Made by a program: the position numbers and the translations under genes
Notes under the pieces: generated by a model
What the model was told of the DNA's origin: nothing
The model's database searches: none
The model's input: the letters and a program-made list of their open reading frames with translations, nothing else
From: Amoebophrya sp. A120
Lineage: Eukaryota > Sar > Dinophyceae > Syndiniales > Amoebophryaceae
Reading direction: 5' to 3'
Assembly (NCBI GenBank): GCA_905178155.1
Contig: CAJINV010000001.1
Coordinates: 999,311 to 1,063,310 of the forward strand
DNA length: 64,000 bases
In this document: piece after piece, positions 55,338 through 64,000 of the stretch
How positions within the stretch are numbered: the first letter of the stretch is position 1
Layout: each line of letters starts with the position of its first letter

Positions 55338-58300
55338 TCAAAAGCCCTTCTTCGCGGAATCCAAAATGCAATCGCAGTCGTCGCCGGTCTTCTTGCTGAC
55401 CATTTTGTTGGACTTGCTATCCAGGATGCAGTCGCAGTCGTCCTTCTTTTTCTGCGCCTTCTCTTTCTGCACCACCATGGCCACGGTCTTCGAGGGTTGC
55501 TTGGAATCCAAAATGCAATCGCAGTCGTCTCCGGTCTTCTTGCTGACCATCTTGTTCGACTTGCTATCCAAAATGCAGTCACAGTATCCTGATTGAAAAC
55601 GTCCCCACACCAGAGCTCAAGATGGGAATTCTGCTAGACAAATCACACAGCTTTGGTTGTTTGGCATGACAGGTTTATTTCCCTCGTAGTGTGATCCTGT
55701 TTAGCTAGCTCAGAAGCATCACAGATCTAGCATAGCATGCTGATATCAGCATGACAAATCCCAAAACACGATTAGCAAATGCTTCTCACAGGGCTCCGCA
55801 TGAGAAACCATTTTGGCATGCAGAATTGCATGACAACTCTGGGGTGAGGATGTTTTTTCACGGGATACGCAGTCGTCCTTCTTCTGCTTCCTCGCCAGCA
55901 GTGGCTTTTTCTCCGCTGGCTTGCTCGGCGTGGCGCGATATGCATTGCAAATGTCGATCTGGGTCATGTCGCAGATCATATCTTTGCGAGATCATTAGTC
56001 ATGCCGGTCTGGCGTGAAGAGGACTCCGAGTTTTGTATTCCGTGGCTTCCTCGAAGAAATCTGTTGTTGCCTGTCCTGCAAATAAAGAACGTTCAACTAC
56101 ATTTCCGCAGCGTTTTTTGCTGACCAATCCCTGATTTATGCAACATCACAGAGCTTTTCCGAGCAGGACCCAGATGAACTATTTACACTTGATACGCGGA
56201 CCTGCAGGAAGGACTCCTCGTCCGAGCTGAGGATCTCCAGCGCGTCCTTCAACCCCGCGATCTCGGCCTCGCGCCGCTTCTGGCGCTCCTCGTAGCTCAT
56301 CGCCTTGTTGGCGCAGGCCTCCATGACCCCCTTCAAAAAGTCCGTGGCCGCCTGCAGCGCCTTGTTGGCCTCGGTTAAATCCTCGGACATCATGCCGATG
56401 CTCTCCTTCACGCCCGCCTTCTCCTGCGTCTTGCCCTTCACCTCGGCCTCCTTGGTGGCTTTCGCGACCTGGGACTCCTGCATAAACTTCTCATACTTCT
56501 CCACCGCGTCCGACTCTGCAGCCTCCGTCTCCTGCTTCAGCTTCTCAAAGTCCTCCTGGGCGGTCTCCAGAATGCTGATGATGGTGTTCGCGGCGTCGGT
56601 CTGCGGCTGCTGCAGAAAGCTGGTGCTCTTGCCGTAGAACTCGGACAAGGCGGTGATGGCACCGTTGATGGCCTCGACGGACTCAGCACTGTCCTTGATC
56701 ACCGCGTCATTCTCCTTCTTTTCCTATCAAATGCAAAACTACTGTCTGGTTCCGGAAAGTTGCAGTGCTCGAAGGCGTACTAGATGCTCAGCAAACTGCA
56801 ATATTACCCGACCAAGCATGACAAGTTTATGAGCTTCTGCGCTGTGGTGCGCATAATTCCGCATGGCAAGATGCGCAAGACCGGCAAGACGGTGCTTTAT
56901 TCGTGCATTTATTGCACCAAAGAACTCAAAGTCGTGTGAAATGAGCATGAGAAATTATTCGCTATCTTCCAGACCACCAAGACATGCTTTATTGCAATGC
57001 ATATTTCCTTCCCACGGATGGCCGTGCGCTCCTTGACGTCCGCGGCTAGCTCGGCCAACTGCGCCTCCAAATCGCTGATCTCCGTGCCCAGCTGCGCGAA
57101 CTTGGCCTCGGCGGCGTCGACCCGGCTCTGCAGCTTCTTGGACTCGCCCTTGCGGAGCTTCAGGTCCTTGGTGCCCTTCTCCTTGTCGGCCTTGCACTTG
57201 GCCTCCTTGGAAGCCTCCTTCGCCGCCTCGTCTTCCAACTTTGTGATCATCTCCTTAATCATGCCACGTACCTTCACAAACGGGTCGGCCTGGGCGCTGT
57301 TGGCGGCCTGGATCAGCGCAAATTGGTTGTAGGTGCGCCCCAGTCGGCGGAGCATCAGGCTCACCTTCGCGCGCTTCTGCGTCTCCTCGGAACCAACCTC
57401 GTCGGAAATCTGAAATTATAACCAAAGGGATTTTTATATGGTGGAAGCGAATTGCGATTAGAACTTCCCACAGGTAAAAAAAAAATTTTAAATTCAAATG
57501 CAATGAGCATGCCGTGGGTCTAATCTTCATGCCCTATCATCATATGCAGCGTCTGAAAAAAATGAGGAAGATGTAAATCGCAACACTTTATGACCGCAGT
57601 GATCGCTCAACGTGGTCTGTCAGATAAATTTCCAATACCTGCAAGAAGGATTCGCCGCCGAACTTGCCACTGAGGATCTCGATCGCCTGCCCGAGGGCGC
57701 CGGACTCCTGGGTGGCTTCCTCCTTCCGTGCGGCCCAGCTCTTGGCCTTGGAGTCGCACTCGGCCTTGGTGTTGGCCAGCTCCTCCGTGTCGGACTTCAG
57801 CACTTCCTCGGCGGACGCGAGGTCGCCGCCCGCGGTCTTACCCGCGGCCTCGGCCTTGGCCGCGTTCTCCTTGGCTGCTTCCATTTGTTCGGTTTTGCTG
57901 GTCTCCTGATTCTTCAAATCCTGCATCAGCAGCTCAAACTCGTGGCGGGCCTTGAGATCTTTTTCCCGAATACCAGCCAGAACCTCGGCGTTCTTCTCCT
58001 GCATGCCCTGAATCGCGTCCAAAGTTTATGGAGATGAACAAAACTGCCTCTTCGATAAGAAAGGAAGAGATTCTTTAGATTTGCCAATATTTTGTTTCCG
58101 AACTTCTTCATTATTCAATGCGAGAACAAAAGTTCATCGTTGGTCTCTCGTGTTGAACAAGGAAAACTACTCATGTTAATTTTAAAATACAACCCGCAAG
58201 ACAAAAGATTTCGCAACTATTATAACAGTTCCGTGGGTGATGTAGTTCTCGTTAAACTTAAAAGCAGTTGTTTTCAGTCGCATAGAATTCCGCCGGACTT

Positions 58301-60214
58301 GCTCTGGTAGCTGGACGACACTGCTTGCGGCTGGCCCAGTATGGCATTCTCAACCGTTACACTCTGAACTGTCACATGAATTTGTCACGCAAGACTACCT
58401 TAAGCCGCCAGATGATCAAGCGGCTTCGCATGACAAATCCCCGAGAAGCGAAGCAGCATCCAAGTCTGTGCCAAATCTGTGATGCGAAAGCAGCAAGCTT
58501 GCCCTACTTTTGGCTGTTGCTGTTCTTGCATCACAAATTCATGGAACAGTTGAGAATGCAACAGTTGAGAACGCCATACCCAGACGGAGCTCGTTCGACT
58601 CCTCCAGGAACGCCTTGATCTTTTGTTGGCTCTCCGCGTCCATCGCAACTGACTCGATGATGGTGGACAGTGCCGTGACGGCGTTCTGGGCTTCCCGAAC
58701 CGCCTTGCTGGACGCGATTCCGTCCGTCTGCGTGAAGGACAGGGATCGCTTCAGGACGGAGTATGCCTTCTGCAGCATGGTGTCGGCCTCCACTAGCTCC
58801 GCCTCTTCCTTTTGAAACGTCGCGTGGGCCTCCTTGCGTTTTCTATGCAGGGAAAATCCAACGACAATAAAAGTCATGCCGAACTGTAGCATGTGCCTTA
58901 ATCAACTCGAAGTAGAGTATACTACGCCTCATTATCATTTGATCCAGATTGTTCTGCTTACAGCTAGTGCTCCGCCCACGCACAAAGACCATGCGGTGCA
59001 GAATACACTTGTATCTCTATGCCGTTGGATTTCATTTTTCCCTTTGCGTACTCATCAGCAGCCTTTGTTTGCTCGCCCTGCAGTGTGGCAATCTCCGGAG
59101 TCAAAGTAGCAACCTGGAGGGAGAGTTGATGATGAGACTTTTAGATTTACAGCTGTTGGCACTCACTGTACTGCAAGTAGATCGTCGTAATTTCTTGCCC
59201 GATAATCATCCATCTCTTTCTGCTACATGTTTTTTATTCTGACAATCACAGTAGTTCTAGTTTCAATAGTACTACTTATATGCTGTTTCACTTTTTATTT
59301 CCCTATGAATAAAACTAGCGCAAAATAAATCTCAAGACCTCGTTCGCGAAGCCGGAGGCCTTTGCTGCTTCGTTCTCCACAGTTGCTTTTAACTCCTCAA
59401 CCTTCTCCCCGCCGTACTTCACGTCCGCTTCTCCTTCCGTGGTCGTTTTGATGCACCAATTCTCGAATTCCTCGGCCTCTTTGTCGCCGTCGGTAATTTC
59501 CTGTTCCACCTTCGTCTTCATGTCCGTGAGTAGAGAAATCACTTTTTTGATGCCGCTGTTGCCCGTATGGATTGCAAAAATGTCTGGGTCTGGAAGATTG
59601 CAACTTGTCATGCTAAATCCGACTCATGCAAAAATCTGTGTTGCATGAGTGCAAAAAGCTGCCCACTTTCGGCCAACTTGGGAGGGAGTTTCTCATGCAG
59701 GATAGGCATGAAAGAGACCTCGCAAGCTCTGTCATGCTAGGTCCCGCATTCCAGACCTCAAGGGCCATGGAAAACCTGCATGACAAGTTCACACTCTTCC
59801 AGACCCAGACATTTTTACATTTGATAGCCCGCTTCCGCCCGACTTTTCAGCGCGACCACGGCGCCCGTCGCGCCGGACGCGACGAGAATATCAAAATGAA
59901 AAATCCCCCCTCCCCATATCAAAACGGAAATCTGTGATGCAGATTTGTTGTCACAAATCAGCTTTGTAATGCTACACGGGAAAAGATGCGGACTGTAGTG
60001 CTGGGTGGCGTGGGGAAGCCTTGCATGTTCAGCATGATAGGAGGCAGCTGGGAGTGGGAAACAGCATGACAAATTGCCTGCAAATGAGGCCACGACTGCG
60101 GCTCTTGGCCTTCTAGCATGACAAGTCGATTTGTGACCTCAAATACAGCATCACAAATTTCGTTTTCGATATGGGGAGGGGGGATTTTTCCTTTCGATAG
60201 AGAACACGACGCAT
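55338..60214 (-). CDS. secreted coiled-coil protein with four CDCILDS tail repeats, 11 exons
   Basis: Predicted 763 residues. Exons: 60214-60200, 59883-59827, 59560-59339, 59113-59052, 58842-58579, 58334-58285, 58021-57639, 57409-57004, 56719-56195, 55933-55868, 55579-55338. Signal peptide MRRVLVASGATGAVVAL, then acidic coiled coil with a WC-containing segment (EFENWCIKTTTEGEAD) and GGILDAIQGMQEKNAE, AIEILSGKFGGESFLQ and ALEILSSDEESFLQV blocks, consistent with two related halves. The tail is basic and holds DDCDCILDS four times, separated by Lys-rich linkers such as KSNKMVSKKTG. Architecture parallels the gene at 47469, so a granule/trichocyst-type structural role is inferred. Introns 57410-57638, 58843-59051 and 59114-59338 are GT-AG (the last with a GTCTTG donor), seven are introners, the first of which follows codon 5. 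A mini-exon inside 57410-57638 cannot be excluded. Confidence 0.8.
55366..55584 (-). repeat. tandem coding repeats of the CDCILDS tail
   Basis: A unit of about 70 bp (ccaaaatgcaatcgcagtcg ... gacttgctatcca) occurs at about 55366-55422 and again at 55506-55570, each followed by atgcagtc(g/a)cag. Encodes the DDCDCILDSK/KMVSKKTG repeats. Confidence 0.88.
55585..55867. mobile_element. introner, family F2 inside a coding repeat (coiled-coil gene 2, intron 10)
   Basis: F2 ends; flanks CACAG/CGCAG. Excision gives KKDDC|DCILDS. The paralogous repeat at 55420-55450 has the same sequence without the element and reads CGCAG at 55433-55437. Confidence 0.93.
55939..56194. mobile_element. introner, diverged F1 (coiled-coil gene 2, intron 9)
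   Basis: Left TATGCATTGCAAATGTCG with a decayed core, right ...ACCCAGATGAACTATTTACACTTGATA-like. Flanks CGCGA/CGCGG. Excision gives LQVR|ATPSKP. Confidence 0.85.
56725..57003. mobile_element. introner, diverged F1 (coiled-coil gene 2, intron 8)
   Basis: Left TATCAAATGCAAAACTACTG, right end cttccagaccaccaagac...GCAATGCATA. Direct repeat TTTCC both sides. Excision gives RGKE|KKENDA. Confidence 0.9.
58027..58284. mobile_element. introner, diverged family F9 (coiled-coil gene 2, intron 6)
   Basis: Ends TATGGAGATGAACAAAACTG and CAGTTGTTTTCAGTCGCATA pair imperfectly. Flanks AAGTT/GAATT differ at two positions. Removal of element plus 5 bp gives SGGIL|DAIQGM. Lacks the TGTCATGC modules of the other families. 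Confidence 0.78.
58340..58578. mobile_element. introner, family F8 (coiled-coil gene 2, intron 5)
   Basis: Ends TATGGCATTCTCAACCGTT and AACAGTTGAGAACGCCATA, with the left-end motif partly duplicated at the right. Direct repeat CCCAG both sides. Excision gives ELRLG|QPQAVS. Confidence 0.9.
59566..59826. mobile_element. introner, family F1 (coiled-coil gene 2, intron 2)
   Basis: Canonical F1; direct repeat GCCCG both sides. Excision gives RAEAG|NSGIKK. Same orientation as 1215. Confidence 0.93.
59889..60199. mobile_element. introner, family F3 (coiled-coil gene 2, intron 1)
   Basis: Ends TATCAAAATGAAAAATCCCC and the complement ending TTTTTCCTTTCGATA; direct repeat GAGAA both sides. Excision gives MRRVL|VASGATG, rebuilding the signal peptide. 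Confidence 0.93.
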
Positions 60215-62573
60215 CCTTTCTGTCCAACTGGCTCTCGCGATGCGTTCCTCCTATCAAGTGGGGGCAGTAATTATCGTTATTGATTCTTATTTCATAATCT
60301 TCACGAGAAAATAAACAGATACCCGCCGCTAGAGCAGGCGACGATACGTACACCATAAAAATTTTGATTTCGTACAGACCAAAACTTTAGACCACATGCG
60401 CCCGAAACAAAGCCGCCCGCTTTCCACCGACAAACGATCCAACACAGTGGGGACGACGAGGACGCTAACAGGCAAAGAGGCAAAACACCAAAGAAACTGG
60501 GAGACGCAAAATAAAATGTGGTGGACACAACGACACAAAGAATGTGCGAAATATGGAAAACCGGATCAGACCATAAACTTTGTGAACCTGCTGTTACCTT
60601 CGCGAACACAAACTTTTATTGGAGTCCTTGCCAATCAATCTGTATGATCTGCGGCAAGCTCTCTAAACAGTCCCCGGGACGACTGGTGCATGAGGACTCA
60701 CTGTCACTTACAACTGTAATACAACACACAATTCTATGAAACTTCAAAGCGTGCGTCAGGTGGAAATGGAATGCGAAGCAGTGGGATGCGAAGCATAATT
60801 ACCACAGCAATTAATAGCCCGATTCAACAAACTCTACCGTGTCTTCAGCAACGACACGGCCCCATCAGAGCAGCCCGAAGCAGGAGACTCGCGTCATTTT
60901 GCCTATGCATTTCCGTTGTATTCTGTCCAAAATACGCATCTACATTGGACGGAGCCTAAAAGTTGTCCACTGCCGCAGTGCATCAAACATATCTTCGCAC
61001 TGGCGCCGAGTGTCTTGTTACTCATACCATCGATGTAGTACCCAGCTGTTTCAAACTAGTCGCTGCTTGCCAAGCTTATTATACAGTTTTAAAAAGTGAT
61101 ATTTAGCAAATACAGTTTTTACCGTCCACATTACACACACATGAAAACTTCGCTACTAGCTTCAACTTGCGCAGCACGCAGCTCTAATTCTCGCCGCAAT
61201 GGCGTGCATGCCGAAATCGAGTGCTAAAGATTAAGCAGACAGCGGCCGCTGCTCATCTCGCGCCACATCGTTTTGCAGCGAAAAGAAAGTAGTAAATACA
61301 AGCCAAAAATAAAATTCTACCCCGCGTGAAGAGCTAAAAGAAGAACCTGCACGAAAGAAATACAACAGCAACTGATATTGATTTTATATTTCCATGTCGA
61401 GACACAAAGATGCGGCCCTTCTTTAAAAAATATCACCTCGATCGAGAGGTACAGACGTCACAGTATTCGCTGTTGGGCCTTGTTATGACAAAACAGATTG
61501 TATTAGCTACTGCACTGCTTTCCGCGCCGCTGCAACCTGTGTACTCATTGGCAGGGACGGCCTTCTTTGCTACGTGCGTTTAGGACATTGGGAGAGAGAA
61601 ACTTTCGTGAATGAGAAATAAATAAACGAGATAGAAAGTATGTCAAAAAGTAGAAAATCAGGATGTACAGGATACAGCAAACCATTTTATCATAGGCATG
61701 AGCCATCCGATATAACAACTATTGCGACGTCTATTCGTATAATTCGAGCAGAAAAGTTACAAGTTTGGACCTTGCGAGAATGCTACAATAAAGTTTGGAT
61801 CATTGTCAGGCTTGAGAAGGACTACAAAACGGCATAAATAAAGGGGCCCGAGGTACATTTGAGTGTGCATTTGTATGATTTCGTTTCCGAAGCGCAAAAC
61901 GCATCAGTCTCACGGGATGCTCGTCCGTTGCCTGACGAGACAAAAGAGCATCGGCGCGAAGTTCCGGCTGACATATCGGCTACTCGGAACTGCTATTTCG
62001 AAAACACATAACAAACTTTAGTTCTTAAACTAAAATGACCCGCCCTTCGTGTCCTCCGTTCCCCGTGGTCAATGAGCATCCCGAGTACTAGAGACTTGTG
62101 TGCGATTAAGTTTAGTTTCCATTTGAAGAATTTGATTTTTCGCTTTTAAGTTTGATATACGAGTTCACGATAGAGTTTGGTAAAAGTTTGAATCGATTGA
62201 GCTCTTCTTGCACGACAGTCCGCGCGCTTCATTTTTGAATATTCCTGGTTTCTAATTAGCAAATGCAGCTTGAGGTGCAGTCAGTGTACTTAGCAGTATG
62301 GGAAACGAATAGTACGAAAAGAAACAAAAATACAAATTGGCGTTGTTGATGCCAGGACAGAAGGACCCTGGCGACAGCCTGCGCGCAGGAGAGCGCATAG
62401 GTACTAACTTCAATGGGTACTGACATTTTACACGATATACGGCGACAAGCTCCGGTGCGCGGCCATTGTTGTGGACATTTCGATGTTGCTCTGGAAAAGA
62501 ACCGCAACTACTCCAGTGATACATATTAACGTTTTATTTCCGAGCATGTCACCCAACCACCGCATCCTTATTT
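60215..62573. other. intergenic region
   Basis: 2.36 kb, the longest gap. Contains a short direct repeat (ggaatgcgaagcagtgggatgcgaagc near 60768-60795) and AT-rich stretches. No coding, RNA or introner sequence recognised. Confidence 0.5.
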
Positions 62574-64000
62574 TCACGGAGACTTGCTGTCTTCCCGACC
62601 GAACCAGCGTTTCACTGTGGTCGCAACGGTGTTCAGCACCGTAGCCGCCCCGGCCGGTTCCGTCGTGTCGCCCTTTGCGATATGCATTGCAAATATGTCT
62701 GGACGTCTGGAGAGATGCAGTTTGTCATGCGAACTTTCGATCAAATAAAAAAAAAATCTGTGTTGCGTAGAAGCCAAAAGTTTTTTGCACACTTGTTGCT
62801 AATTATAGCAACAGGCGTGTTTCTCATCAAATGGCGTAGGCATTAGGAAGGTCATCTCGCGAATTTATCTGCGAAGATGCTTCTGCGTGCAATAGAGACA
62901 AGCCGGTTGTAGTTGTTCGCTTGGATGCATGACGAATAGTCCTGAGATCTTTCAGACCCAGACATATTTGCAGTTGATACGCAAGCTCTGGACCCCAGGT
63001 TGCATGGTTTTGGATCAGCTCCACGATCTCAAAATGCCCTTCGCACCTGCAGATTTAGAAAAATATGTTGCAATCATGTGAGATGGCGCTCGAAGAGCTA
63101 CATACTGGACAAAAATTAGATGCAAACGACCAAAATTTTTATATGAGTTCATGCACGTCCGCTGCAACACGGTGGCGGTGCCACCCAACATTCTTCACAA
63201 CCACAAGACAAGTGCCTCTTTCCTGACCACACGGAAACAGAACATACTTCGCCAGGTCCAGGCAGGTTTGCGCGCCGCGGTCCTTGCAAAGCACGAGTCT
63301 TTTGGTGCAGTGCTTGTGGTTCATCAGAAACTGTACGATGTCCATGAATCCCTTTTCGCAGGCGGCGTGCAGGCAGCTTGTGCCGTACTTAGTTTGCGCG
63401 TTTATCAGGTGAGGTGGAAAATGCTTGTGGTCCAGTAGGTACTCCACGATGTTGGTGTGTCCCGCCTCGCAAGCCGAAAACAAGCATGTTGCGTGGTACA
63501 CATTGAGCGAATGCGTGATCAGTTCCTGAAATTGGAAATAAGGTTCTCTTGTCTTTTCGAAGGTCTCCTAGAAAAAGTTCTTGCTCCGAGGGAGTGATGT
63601 AAAAAAACGGTGGAAGTCATGAGACTCATCATTTTTTGATTGTTTGGGTATTAAGCACTACTGAACAAAGCCAAATAAACCTGTCACAAAATAAACGTCA
63701 GAGATGAATCTTCTACAACGCACCTTTCTCTTCCCGGTGTTGTCGTTTGTGGTGCAGAAATTCATCAACGATTCGACGACGTTCAAGTGGCCCTCGCTGC
63801 AGGCGAGCTGCAGACAGGTCATGTCCTGTTTGTTCTTGGAGAAGAGTAGGTTGTACTTTTCGGCCGCGGGTGACTTCACCAGGTATTCCACAATTAGCAA
63901 ATGCCCCTCGGCCGCCGCCACGTGCAGGCAAGTGTCCCCGAGATTGTTGCGGTACATCACCAGCTATCAAATGCAAATATGTCTGGGTCTGGATCTAGAA
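62574..64000 (-). CDS. ankyrin-repeat protein, 3' part (continues beyond the window)
   Basis: Exons in window: 63959-63724, 63525-63248, 63046-62980, 62675-62574 (stop). Ankyrin repeats are evident: GDTCLHVAAAEGHLLIVEYL, DMTCLQLACSEGHLNVVESL, ATCLFSACEAGHTNIVEYLL, TSCLHAACEKGFMDIVQFLM, and a final half-repeat CEGHFEIVELIQNH created across an exon junction. The C-terminus is short and basic (TTVKRWFGREDSKSP). Introns 63526-63723 and 63047-63247 are GT-AG; 62681-62979 is an introner; the right edge of the window lies inside another. Repeats of this kind mediate protein binding; the partner is unknown, and the N-terminus with any further domain is not visible. Confidence 0.85.
62681..62979. mobile_element. 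introner, family F1 (ankyrin gene last intron)
   Basis: Left TATGCATTGCAAATATGTCT with an extra 'ac' in the core, right ...CAGACATATTTGCAGTTGATA-like. Flanks TGCGA/CGCAA. Excision gives PELA|KGDTTE. Confidence 0.87.
63965..64000. mobile_element. introner, family F1, left end only
   Basis: Starts TATCAAATGCAAATATGTCT and continues gggtctgg before the window ends. Left flank CCAGC; the right end is outside. Confidence 0.85.

Noticed and set aside
1215-62979. Regularly recurring TGTCATGC-rich repeats as a CRISPR or satellite array
   Set aside because: The repeats are dispersed inside introns with target-site duplications, are not periodic and have no spacers of constant size.
1-64000. Dinoflagellate spliced-leader genes or their relics
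   Set aside because: I scanned for the CCGTAGCCATTTTGGCTCAA motif on both strands by eye and did not see it.
1-64000. Bacterial or organellar origin of the window
   Set aside because: Interrupted genes, secretory leaders, GT-AG introns and absence of operon spacing all argue for a nuclear eukaryotic genome.

Overview
The window is nuclear DNA of a protist, most probably a dinoflagellate of the parasitic Syndiniales (Amoebophrya-like). This placement is inference. It rests on spliceosomal GT-AG introns, nine successive genes all on the minus strand, and a very large load of short inverted-repeat introns ('introners') with target-site duplications and non-canonical splice junctions, a combination known from Amoebophrya genomes. 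No rRNA, convincing tRNA, CRISPR array or bacterial operon was seen.

Layout from left to right (transcription runs right to left): ABC-B type full transporter (724-8339); J-domain membrane protein with thioredoxin-like and PDZ-like regions (9250-16007); TauE/SafE-family transporter with a secretory leader (17140-21145); an unrecognised giant gene for about 5,085 residues (22502-43906); a small disordered protein (44952-46457); a secreted coiled-coil protein (47469-50735); an organellar helical-repeat protein (51298-54277); a second secreted coiled-coil protein with a Cys-rich repeat tail (55338-60214); and the 3' part of an ankyrin-repeat gene that runs off the right edge (62574 to beyond 64000). 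Gaps between genes are 0.6-2.4 kb with nothing recognisable.

The dominant system is the introner population. I delimited 47 elements of 150-665 bp in at least ten terminal-inverted-repeat families. All start with TAT and end with ATA, and nearly all are flanked by a 5-bp direct repeat. Removing each element plus one repeat copy rebuilds continuous coding sequence. The rebuilt CDS lengths of all eight complete genes are divisible by three, and protein motifs are restored exactly (for example the ABC H-loop VAH|KLS). Only one of the 47 (39697-39966) can be placed as GT-AG by sliding inside its repeat. About 17 ordinary GT-AG introns coexist in the same genes. The commonest family occurs in both orientations inside introns, and several elements carry nested insertions. 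One element sits in one copy of an internal coding repeat while the other copy is empty, giving an empty-site control inside the same gene.

Exon lists below run high to low, as transcribed. They keep the right-hand direct-repeat copy in the exon, which is one of several equivalent choices. Element family names F1-F10 are my own labels.
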